A stretch of 64,000 nt of DNA from Paractinoplanes ovalisporus (GTDB lineage: Bacteria; Actinomycetota; Actinomycetes; Mycobacteriales; Micromonosporaceae): NCBI RefSeq assembly GCF_016834655.1, contig NZ_JAENHP010000004.1, positions 763,068 to 827,067 of the forward strand, in the 5' to 3' direction. Positions 57,221-64,000 of the stretch are shown here, in pieces; the first letter of the stretch is position 1, and every line of letters starts with the position of its first letter. The position numbers were made by a program, and so were the translations under genes. The notes beneath the pieces are model-generated. The model had not been told where the DNA came from and ran no database searches. It saw only the letters and a program-made list of their open reading frames with translations.

Positions 57221-59905
57221 GTGTCGGGACGGACCGAGCTGCCGAGCGGGCTGGTGACCTTTGTGTTCACCGACATCGAGGGCTCGACGCGGTTGGCCCG
57301 GATGCTAGGTGACGACTACGGCTTGGTCCTCGGCGATCACCGCTCGGTGATGAGGAATGCGCTGAGTTACTTCGGCGGTGTCGAGCTCTTCACTGAGGGT
57401 GACAGTTTTTTCATTGCTTTCCACGATCCGGCGTCAGCGATCGCGGCCTGTGTGGAGGCTCAACGGCAACTGTCCGCACACGACTGGCCCAGTCCGGACG
57501 TCGCACCCCGGGTGCGTATGGGCATGCACACCGGGTGGGCTCGTCCCCACGGCGACGAGTACGCCAGCGCCGAGGTGCACCGCGCTTCCCGCGTCGCTTC
57601 GGCCGCGCATGGCGGACAGATCCTCTGCTCGGGAGCGACCGCCCTCGCCATCCTGACGTCCGGAGCCGGCACGGCCCCCCATGAGCCGGAGACAAAAGCC
57701 ACGGAGGCCCCGCAGACCCTGCTCGACCTCGGCCCGCACCGCCTGCGCGGCTTCGACGACGACGAGCGCCTCTTCCAGATCCTCGCCTCGGGTCTGGAGC
57801 GTGACTTCCCCCGCCCGCGCACCCCGGGAGCGGCCACCCACAACCTCCCCGCCCCGATCACCCCGTTCCTGGGCCGCCGCAACGAGCTGGCCGAGGTCAC
57901 CGGGCTCCTGCAGCGCCACCGCATCGTCACGGTCGCGGGCCCCGGTGGCGCGGGCAAGACGCGACTCTCGCTTGCGGTGGCCGAGCCTCTGCTGACCTCG
58001 TACGGGGACGGGGTCTGGAATGTGGATGTCGCCGGCGCGCCGAACGGACTGGCGCCCGCGCTGGCCGCGGCCCTGGGTGTGCGCACCGAGCCGGGTCGTC
58101 CCGTGCTCGAGACGCTGCTGGAACACTGCTCGACCCGGCACATGCTGATCGTCCTGCAGACCGCCGACGCCTCCCCGGCCGCCGGCGCCACCCTCGTACG
58201 CCGTCTGCTGGCCCGCTGTCCGCGGGTGAACGTGCTGGTCACGAGCCGGGTGCCGCTGAACGTGGCGGGCGAGGTCGTCTGGCGCATCCCGCCGCTGTCG
58301 CCCGGGGACGCCTTCACGCTGCTCTCCGAGCGCACGACCGAGGCGCGTGGTGGACGCCCCGGCCTGGCCGAGGACCAGACCGACCTGGCCGAGGTCGCGG
58401 CCCGGCTCGAGGGTTCACCGCTCGCGATCGAGCTGGCCGCGGCTCGTCTGCGCTCCCTTTCGGCGGCCCAGCTGGCGGCCCGCCTGGACGACCCGCTGGC
58501 CGCGTTGGACCCGGTGGAGATGGAGGGCGGCGACCGGCACGAGAGCCTGACCGCCGTTCTGGACTGGTCCTACCGCACGCTGACCGCTCCGGCGGCCGGG
58601 CTGCTGCGCCGCCTCGCCGTCTTCGCCGGCACGGTCGACCTGGCCACGGTGGAGTGGTGCGGGTCGGCCGACGCGCTCGGCGCCCTCTCCGAACTCTCCG
58701 ACAAGTCCCTGGTCGAGGTCGTTCCGGGGCCGCGCTACCGCCTTTCCGGACAGGTGCGCGCGTACGCCTCCCGCCGCCTGACCGCCGCCGGTGACGAGCG
58801 CGCCGCGCGTGACCGGCACGCGGCCTGGGCCCTGCACACGCTGGAATCCGTCGCGGTCGACACCGACGGCCAGCCGCGGACGACGTCGCTCACCGAGATG
58901 ACGCCTTATGTGCCGGAGTGGGAGACCGCGCTGCGCTGGGCCGCGACCAAGGGCAGCGTGCGTACCGGCCTGCGCCTGGCTCTCGTGCTCGACCCGTGGT
59001 GGCGTGAGCACGGCGGCGCCGGGGAGGGCCGGGACCTGCTGTTCCGCCTCTACCAGCGGCTCGACGGGGTCGAGGTGGAACCGGCGGTGCTCGCGTACGC
59101 GCATCTGGTGCACGCCGGTCTGGCCGACGACCGGGCGGAGCGTACGCGCTTCCTCGTCCGGGCCGAGCGGATCGCCCGGGCCGAGGAGGACCAGCCGCTG
59201 CTGATGCGTTCCCTGGCCGGGCACCGGACCTCGTTGATCCAAGACGGCCGGTACGACCAGGCCGAGCAGCTGTGCCGCGAGGTGATCGCCGAGGCCGAGC
59301 GCAACGGGGTGGCCGAATCAGCCCTGCCGGCTGTGATCGCCCTGGCCGAGCTGCTGTGGCGACGCGACGAGCTCACCCCGGCGGCCGACCTGCTCGGCGC
59401 CGCCCGGCAGGCCGAGGCGAGTTGTCCCGAGCACCGTGGCAAACGGACGGTCGACTGGCTGCTCGGCATGGTCGCGCTGCGCCGCGGTGACCTGGTCGCC
59501 GGGCACGACCACCTGGTGGTGGCGCTGCGGTCCCGGCTGCGGCACGGGTTCCGGGGCGCGGCGGCCGACGCGGTGGCGGCCATCGCGGTGCGCTGCGCGA
59601 TGGGTGGTGACCCCGCGACCGCCACGGTGCTGTTCGGCGGGGCCGAAGCGGCGCGCGGAGCCCGGCGTACGGAGATGTTCGGGCGTTTCTGGGCCGACCA
59701 GCAACTGTCCCTGCGGGGTTCGCTGGGTGATGCCGCCTTCGACGCCGCGTACGCGGACGGGGTCGGTCTGGGGTTCGACCGGATCGTCGCGATGGCGCTC
59801 GCCGTCGAGCACCCGGACCTCGAGGACGGCGCGACCCGGTTCACCCAGTCGCTAGCGGTCCATCAGCGCCTCGGCGCGGTCCAGGTCGGCCTGGCGGACG
59901 AGTGA
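57221..59905 (+). CDS. Class III cyclase-like domain fused to an NB-ARC/AAA ATPase regulator
   Basis: 894 residues. Residues 10-145 form a nucleotide-cyclase homology domain (FVFTDIEGSTRLARML with Asp18, EGDSFFIAF with Asp61). The catalytic Asn is replaced by His120 while Arg124 is kept, so activity is doubtful. An ATPase domain follows from about 215 (FLGRRNELAEV; P-loop GPGGAGKTRLS near 245) with a changed Walker B (LIVLQTAD). The C-terminal 400 residues are helical repeats of TPR type. No LuxR output is present. It is probably a signalling hub of the AfsR-like class. The 3' end overlaps the convergent phospholipase gene by 54 bp. Confidence 0.88.
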   Translation: MSGRTELPSGLVTFVFTDIEGSTRLARMLGDDYGLVLGDHRSVMRNALSYFGGVELFTEGDSFFIAFHDPASAIAACVEAQRQLSAHDWPSPDVAPRVRMGMHTGWARPHGDEYASAEVHRASRVASAAHGGQILCSGATALAILTSGAGTAPHEPETKATEAPQTLLDLGPHRLRGFDDDERLFQILASGLERDFPRPRTPGAATHNLPAPITPFLGRRNELAEVTGLLQRHRIVTVAGPGGAGKTRLSLAVAEPLLTSYGDGVWNVDVAGAPNGLAPALAAALGVRTEPGRPVLETLLEHCSTRHMLIVLQTADASPAAGATLVRRLLARCPRVNVLVTSRVPLNVAGEVVWRIPPLSPGDAFTLLSERTTEARGGRPGLAEDQTDLAEVAARLEGSPLAIELAAARLRSLSAAQLAARLDDPLAALDPVEMEGGDRHESLTAVLDWSYRTLTAPAAGLLRRLAVFAGTVDLATVEWCGSADALGALSELSDKSLVEVVPGPRYRLSGQVRAYASRRLTAAGDERAARDRHAAWALHTLESVAVDTDGQPRTTSLTEMTPYVPEWETALRWAATKGSVRTGLRLALVLDPWWREHGGAGEGRDLLFRLYQRLDGVEVEPAVLAYAHLVHAGLADDRAERTRFLVRAERIARAEEDQPLLMRSLAGHRTSLIQDGRYDQAEQLCREVIAEAERNGVAESALPAVIALAELLWRRDELTPAADLLGAARQAEASCPEHRGKRTVDWLLGMVALRRGDLVAGHDHLVVALRSRLRHGFRGAAADAVAAIAVRCAMGGDPATATVLFGGAEAARGARRTEMFGRFWADQQLSLRGSLGDAAFDAAYADGVGLGFDRIVAMALAVEHPDLEDGATRFTQSLAVHQRLGAVQVGLADE

Positions 59906-60349
59906 GATCGAGCCGAACACGTGCACGGCCTGGTAGTAGGCCCAGGCCACGCTGTAGCAGGCGGCCCGCGCGATCACCCGGTATCTGACGCAGACGCGCT
60001 TCATGTCGGCATAGAACGTGTCGTCGACGCGAGCCTTGTTCGCCTTGAACTGTCCCAGGTCCTTGTAGTTGCGGTAGCCGAAGTCGTGGTGCCAGCACGC
60101 GTTGCTGAAGTCGAAGCCGAGCGGCCGTTCGGGGCTGGCCGAGCAGTAGTCGGTGGTCCAGTCGAAGCCGTAGCCGGTCCAGGGCTCGCGGTCGAGGCGG
60201 GCCGCGTTCCAGGCGGCCGTGCTGGTCGAGGTCGGTTGTGTCCAGTTCGCCAGAACGGAGGCCTTGTCGGTGGTGGCGGCCCGGGCTGTCCCGGCCGGCG
60301 CGAGGAGGGCCAGCACGAGGGTGAGGACTACAGCGAGGCGTCGTGTCAT
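59852..60349 (-). CDS. Secreted prokaryotic phospholipase A2
   Basis: 165 residues from ATG 60349. Signal peptide RRLAVVLTLVLALLAPAGTARAA. The mature part has FDWTTDYCSASPERPLGFDFSNACWHHDFGYRNY, the prokaryotic PLA2 active site (His-Asp in WHHDFGYRNY), plus Cys pairs (CSASP/ACWHH, RVCVR/AACYS) that would form disulphides. It hydrolyses the sn-2 ester of phospholipids outside the cell. An upstream start at 60385 is open. It overlaps the cyclase/ATPase gene tail to tail. Confidence 0.92.
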   Translation of the reverse strand: MTRRLAVVLTLVLALLAPAGTARAATTDKASVLANWTQPTSTSTAAWNAARLDREPWTGYGFDWTTDYCSASPERPLGFDFSNACWHHDFGYRNYKDLGQFKANKARVDDTFYADMKRVCVRYRVIARAACYSVAWAYYQAVHVFGSISLVRQADLDRAEALMDR

Positions 60350-60514
60350 CACAGCAGTTTTCGAACGCCTGTCGGTGGCATACAAGGTTGTCGATCCGGC
60401 TTTCCCGCTGCGTGCCGAAGTCGAGAGATGATGTTCCCTTAACGTTTATTAATGTGATGTCCTGGGTGGTCGGCCCAGGTCCGATCGCTATGGTGTCACC
60501 GTGCGGGGCATCTC

Positions 60515-61528
60515 ATGATCAATCTGCCGAGGGTCCGTCAGGGCCCCCTTCGCGCGCTGGCCATCCGGCTCGCGCTGGCGATCACACTCGTCCTCGTCAC
60601 GGTCGCGATCATCTATGCCGACCGTGACGGCTACCGGGACGTCAACGAGGACGGCCTCACGCTGCTCGACTGCTTCTACTACGCGGTCGTCTCGCTCTCC
60701 ACCACCGGCTACGGCGACATCACGCCGGTCACACCGCACGCGCGCCTGATCAACGTCCTGTTCATCACGCCGGCGCGTGTGCTCTTCCTGATCATCCTGG
60801 TCGGCACGACCCTCGAGGTGCTGACCGATCAATACCGCAACAGCCTGCGGGTGACGCGGTGGAGGCGAAAGTTGAAGGACCACATCATCATCTGCGGCTA
60901 CGGCACCAAGGGCCGGGCCGCGGTCGCCGCGCTGCTGGAGACGGGCTACGACAAGTCGCGGATCGTCCTGGTCGAGAACCGGACCGACGGCGTACGCCAG
61001 GCCCAGGCCAACGGACTGGCGGTGATTGAGGGCAACGCGACCCGCTCGGCCGTGCTGCTCGAGGCGGACGTCAAGAACTGCAAGGCCGTCATCATCGCGA
61101 CCGACAGCGACGAGGCCTCGGTGCTGATCACGCTGACCGTCCGCCAGCTCACCGCCGGCCAGGTCAGGATCATCGCGTCGGTGCGGGAGCAGGAGAACGC
61201 CGCACTGCTCAAGCAGAGCGGCGCCCACCACGTGATCGTCTCGTCGGCGACCGCGGGCCGTCTGCTCGGCCTCACGACCACCGCGCCGCCGCTCATCGAC
61301 GTCGTGGAAGACCTGCTCACCCCCGGCGCGGGCATGGCGCTGGCGATGCGCAGCGCCGAGCGGGCCGAGGTCGGCCGCAACCCGCGCGAACTGTCCACGC
61401 TGGCCGTCGCGCTGATCCGGCGGGGCAAGGTGCTGCCCCTGGGCGGCGAGCAGAAGGTCACCATCGAGACCGGCGACCTGATCGTCTACATCCGCGACGA
61501 GAGCAGCAGCGTCGACGTCGCCGTCTAG
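60515..61528 (+). CDS. Two-helix potassium channel with RCK domain
   Basis: 337 residues. Helix 1 (about 14-35), pore loop with selectivity filter TTGYGD (63-68), helix 2 (about 80-100), then an RCK/TrkA-N Rossmann domain (IIICGYGTKGRAAVAALLETG, acidic VENRTDG) and a TrkA-C-like end (GEQKVTIETGDLIVYI). It resembles the MthK/Kch type gated by cytoplasmic ligand. It overlaps the convergent methyltransferase gene by 4 bp. Confidence 0.95.
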   Translation: MINLPRVRQGPLRALAIRLALAITLVLVTVAIIYADRDGYRDVNEDGLTLLDCFYYAVVSLSTTGYGDITPVTPHARLINVLFITPARVLFLIILVGTTLEVLTDQYRNSLRVTRWRRKLKDHIIICGYGTKGRAAVAALLETGYDKSRIVLVENRTDGVRQAQANGLAVIEGNATRSAVLLEADVKNCKAVIIATDSDEASVLITLTVRQLTAGQVRIIASVREQENAALLKQSGAHHVIVSSATAGRLLGLTTTAPPLIDVVEDLLTPGAGMALAMRSAERAEVGRNPRELSTLAVALIRRGKVLPLGGEQKVTIETGDLIVYIRDESSSVDVAV

Positions 61529-62337
61529 CGTTTGAGCCCCACCCCGGCGAACTCGGAGACCTTGTCGGTGATCTCCTGCCGGGACGGGTCGGGCCGCCAG
61601 GCCGAGCAGGTCACCACGCCGGGCGGCACCAGTTCGAGCCCGGTGAAGAACCGCTCGATGCCCTCGCGGCTGCGGGCGGTGATCGGCGCCGCGCCGCTCT
61701 CGTTCCACTGGCGCATCGACTCCTCGACCGCCGGCCCGTTGACCTCCTTGGTCGGGTGCGAGACGACCAGATAGCTGCCGGCGGGCACGGCCTCGACCAG
61801 GCGATCGACCACCGCGTACGCCTCCGGGTCGTCGACCACGAAGTTGACCGACCCGGACAGCATGATCGCGACCGGACGGTTCAGGTCGAGCGTGCGGGCG
61901 GCGCCGTCGAGAATGGTCGCCGTGTCCCGCAGGTCGGCGTCGAGATAGTCGGTCGCGCCCTCGGGTGAGCTGGTCAGCAGCGCCCGCGCGTGCACGAGAA
62001 CCGTCGGGTCGTTGTCGACGTAGACGATCCGGCTGTCCGGCGCGACGGCCTGCGCCACCTCGTGGGTGTTGTCGGCGGTGGGCAGGCCGGTGCCGATGTC
62101 GAGGAACTGGCGGATGCCCGCCTCACCGGCCAGGAAGCGGACCGCCCGGCCCAGGAACTCGCGGTTGGCCCGGGCCGACTGCACCAGCTCGGGCATCAGA
62201 GCCAGCGCGTATTCGGCAGCCTCACGGTCGGCGGCGAAGTTGTCCTTGCCGCCGAGAAGGTAGTTCCACACCCGGGCCGAATGTGCGACCTCGGTGTTGA
62301 GCAGCTTGTGGAGCTCGGGATCGGGTGTCTCGGTCAC
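61525..62337 (-). CDS. DUF574-family SAM-dependent methyltransferase
   Basis: 270 residues. SARVWNYLLGGKDNFAADREAAE and FLDIGTGLPTADNTHEVAQAVAPDSRIVYVDNDPTVLVHARALL are signature stretches of the actinomycete DUF574 (Methyltransf_19) family, highly expanded in sporulating actinomycetes. Substrates are unknown. The 3' end touches the K+ channel gene. Confidence 0.93.
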   Translation of the reverse strand: MTETPDPELHKLLNTEVAHSARVWNYLLGGKDNFAADREAAEYALALMPELVQSARANREFLGRAVRFLAGEAGIRQFLDIGTGLPTADNTHEVAQAVAPDSRIVYVDNDPTVLVHARALLTSSPEGATDYLDADLRDTATILDGAARTLDLNRPVAIMLSGSVNFVVDDPEAYAVVDRLVEAVPAGSYLVVSHPTKEVNGPAVEESMRQWNESGAAPITARSREGIERFFTGLELVPPGVVTCSAWRPDPSRQEITDKVSEFAGVGLKR

Positions 62338-62401
62338 GGCAGGACCCCCCGGTATCGATGAGGTCTGACATCGTACCGAGGGGTCCGGAGAAACGGCAGG
62401 C

Positions 62402-63433
62402 CTAGATAATGGTCCAGGTGTCGGCCTTGGTGAGCAGGTTGTCGAGCATCTGCTCGGCGGTGCCGTCGGCCTGGGCCTTGGCGTCGACCAGTTGCTTGGT
62501 GATCAGTTCGTCGTAGGACGGGCGTTGCACGTTGCGGAACACGCCGATCGGGGTGGTTCCCAGGTCGGAGCCGGAGAGCCGGGTCAGGGCGAACGCGTAG
62601 GCGGGGTCGTCGACCGTGGCGTCGTGGACGATCGCTTCGCCGCCTTCTTCGACCTTGAGGCCGAAGCCGCCGGCGGGGTGGGTGACCGCGAACCGGCCGT
62701 CGGCGCCGAACGTGATCGGCTGGCCCTGCTCCAGGCGGATCAGGTGGTCGTCGCGGGTGCCGGCGTCTTTGATCAGCTCGAACGCGCCGTCGTTGAAGAT
62801 GTTGCAGTTCTGGTAGATCTCGACGAACGCCGAGCCCTGGTGCTGGGCCGCGGCCCGCATCACCGACTGCAGGTGTTTGGCGTCCGAGTCGATGGTCCGG
62901 GCGACAAACGTCGCCTCGGCGCCGAGGGCCAGGGACAGCGGGTTGAACGGTGAGTCGGCCGAGCCGGCCGGGGTCGACTTGGTGATCTTGCCGAGTTCGG
63001 AGGTGGGCGAGTACTGCCCCTTGGTCAGGCCGTAGATCCGGTTGTTGAACAGCAGGATCTTCAGGTTGACGTTGCGGCGCAGGGCATGGATCAGGTGGTT
63101 GCCACCGATCGACAGCGCGTCACCGTCGCCGGTGACGACCCACACCGACAGGTCGGGGCGCGACGCGGACAGTCCGGTGGCGATCGCCGGCGCGCGGCCG
63201 TGGATCGAGTGCATCCCGTAGGTGTTCATGTAGTACGGGAAGCGTGAGGAGCAGCCGATGCCGGAGACGAACACGATGTTCTCGCGCGGGATGCCCAGCT
63301 CGGGCATGAACCGTTGCATGGCGGCCAGGATCGAGTAGTCACCGCAGCCGGGGCACCACCGGACCTCCTGGTCGGACTTGAAGTCCTTGGCGGTGAGGTT
63401 GACCGGCGTCAGCGGAATCGTCGGGCTAGCCAT
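62402..63433 (-). CDS. korB: 2-oxoacid:ferredoxin oxidoreductase, beta subunit
   Basis: 343 residues. Cys27 and Cys30 in WCPGCGDYS and the Cys in GIGCSSR bind the Fe-S cluster. VTGDGDALSIGGNH and NNRIYGLTKGQYSPTS form the thiamine-diphosphate/Mg site. With KorA it oxidises 2-oxoglutarate to succinyl-CoA and reduces ferredoxin, an alternative TCA step in actinobacteria. The start overlaps the korA stop by 8 nt. Confidence 0.95.
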   Translation of the reverse strand: MASPTIPLTPVNLTAKDFKSDQEVRWCPGCGDYSILAAMQRFMPELGIPRENIVFVSGIGCSSRFPYYMNTYGMHSIHGRAPAIATGLSASRPDLSVWVVTGDGDALSIGGNHLIHALRRNVNLKILLFNNRIYGLTKGQYSPTSELGKITKSTPAGSADSPFNPLSLALGAEATFVARTIDSDAKHLQSVMRAAAQHQGSAFVEIYQNCNIFNDGAFELIKDAGTRDDHLIRLEQGQPITFGADGRFAVTHPAGGFGLKVEEGGEAIVHDATVDDPAYAFALTRLSGSDLGTTPIGVFRNVQRPSYDELITKQLVDAKAQADGTAEQMLDNLLTKADTWTII

Positions 63434-64000
63434 TCTTGACCACGTCCTCGAGCATGCTCTCCAAGGTCGCGGCGGTGAACGGAAGGCCGCTGACCTGGTT
63501 GAAGGGAACCGCGTCGACCAGGTACTTCGCGCGGATCACGTGGGCCAGCTGACCCAGGTTCATCTCCGGGATCACCACCTTGTCGTACGCGGCCAGGACC
63601 TCACCGAGGTTGGCCGGCAGCGGGGCGAGGTGGCGCAGGTGGGCCTGCGCGATCGGGAGACCGCGCTGGCGCAGGGCCCGGCAGGCGGCGCCGATCGGGC
63701 CGTAGGTGGAGCCCCAGCCCAGCACCAGCACGCGGGCGTTCTCGTCGGCGTCCTCGACCTCGACGTCGGGGACCTCGATGGCCTCGATCCGGGCGGCGCG
63801 GGTGCGGACCATGTGCTCGTGATTCGCCGGGTCGTAGGAGATGTCGCCGGTCTTGTCGGCCTTCTCCAGGCCGCCGATGCGGTGTTCGAGGCCGGGTGTG
63901 CCCGGGATGGCCCACGGCCGGGCCATCGTCTCGGGGTTGCGGAGGTAGGGCAGGAAGCGGCCGTCGTCGCCGTTGGCCTGGGTGGTGAACTCGACCGAGA
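63426..64000 (-). CDS. korA: 2-oxoacid:ferredoxin oxidoreductase, alpha subunit (5' part outside window)
   Basis: The C-terminal 191 residues; the reading frame is open to the window edge, so the start is outside. ARVLVLGWGSTYGPIGAACRALRQRGLPIAQAHLRHLAPLP and VVIPEMNLGQLAHVIRAKYLVDAVPFNQVSGLPF are the transketolase C-like end of KorA. An ATG at 63926 is internal. It forms an operon with korB. Confidence 0.93.
   Translation of the reverse strand, partial: SVEFTTQANGDDGRFLPYLRNPETMARPWAIPGTPGLEHRIGGLEKADKTGDISYDPANHEHMVRTRAARIEAIEVPDVEVEDADENARVLVLGWGSTYGPIGAACRALRQRGLPIAQAHLRHLAPLPANLGEVLAAYDKVVIPEMNLGQLAHVIRAKYLVDAVPFNQVSGLPFTAATLESMLEDVVKNG

Noticed and set aside
56335..57276. Minus-strand frame over the repeat gap (313 codons)
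   Set aside because: No ribosome site, no domain, frame quality drops outside the repeats.

Overview
The window is high-GC actinobacterial chromosome. It combines a flagellar gene cluster with bldN, mycothiol synthesis (mshA), a senX3/regX3-phoU locus, bS22 and a rex-hemACDB operon. Flagella together with BldN-type developmental control point to a motile, sporangium-forming actinomycete of the Actinoplanes type (Micromonosporaceae). No IS element, phage, CRISPR array, rRNA or convincing tRNA was seen.

Layout. (1) About 0.2-19.6 kb holds flagellar genes. A leftward unit runs flgB-flgC-fliE-fliF-fliG-fliH-fliI-fliJ-(NlpC/P60+SLT hydrolase)-fliK. Further leftward units carry fliS plus a small fliT-position gene, fliD and fliC. 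A rightward unit runs flgN-flgK-flgL-fliW-csrA, followed by a chemoreceptor. The left edge cuts an unrelated membrane protein. The export gate, stator, hook and chemotaxis kinase genes are not here. (2) About 18.8-24.4 kb is an accessory stretch: a PHP-like protein, an SRPBCC protein, a histidine kinase and a single-domain response regulator, a DUF7455 protein, a methyltransferase and an SDR. (3) About 24.4-39.7 kb holds mshA, a YbjN protein, two related MFS transporters, gpmA, phoU, senX3-regX3, a sugar-phosphate isomerase-like gene, proline dehydrogenase, a small HTH gene, bS22, an epimerase and a frameshifted acyltransferase. The order resembles the Mycobacterium tuberculosis Rv0486-Rv0512 neighbourhood as recalled. 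(4) About 39.7-50.7 kb holds the bldN sigma factor with a DUF5667 membrane protein, an acyl-CoA ligase, a thioredoxin-like protein, a HAD phosphatase, then rex-hemA-hemC-hemD-hemB. (5) About 50.7-64 kb holds a secreted nuclease, a tandem GNAT protein, a lytic transglycosylase, an FmdB protein, a cyclase/ATPase regulator, a secreted phospholipase A2, a K+ channel, a DUF574 methyltransferase and korB-korA (cut by the right edge).

Regulation visible in the DNA. FliA-like promoter motifs (CTCA/CTGA, N16-17, (G/A)CCGA(A/T/C)) lie before flgB, fliC and flgN, with a weaker one before fliD. Direct repeats matching the TcrA box of Actinoplanes (as remembered) lie upstream of flgB and between fliC and flgN. 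The fliC leader has a hairpin with GGA in its loop plus an AAGGAGGA Shine-Dalgarno sequence, which fits CsrA repression relieved by FliW, both encoded here. A Rex operator sits in the rex promoter. GTTCAC-type repeats lie between phoU and senX3. Seven genes carry TANNNT 6-7 nt before the start codon, the signature of leaderless transcription.

Many start codons were moved inward from the longest reading frame on the basis of Shine-Dalgarno sequences or family N-termini; the reasons are given per gene. Nothing here could be checked by database search.
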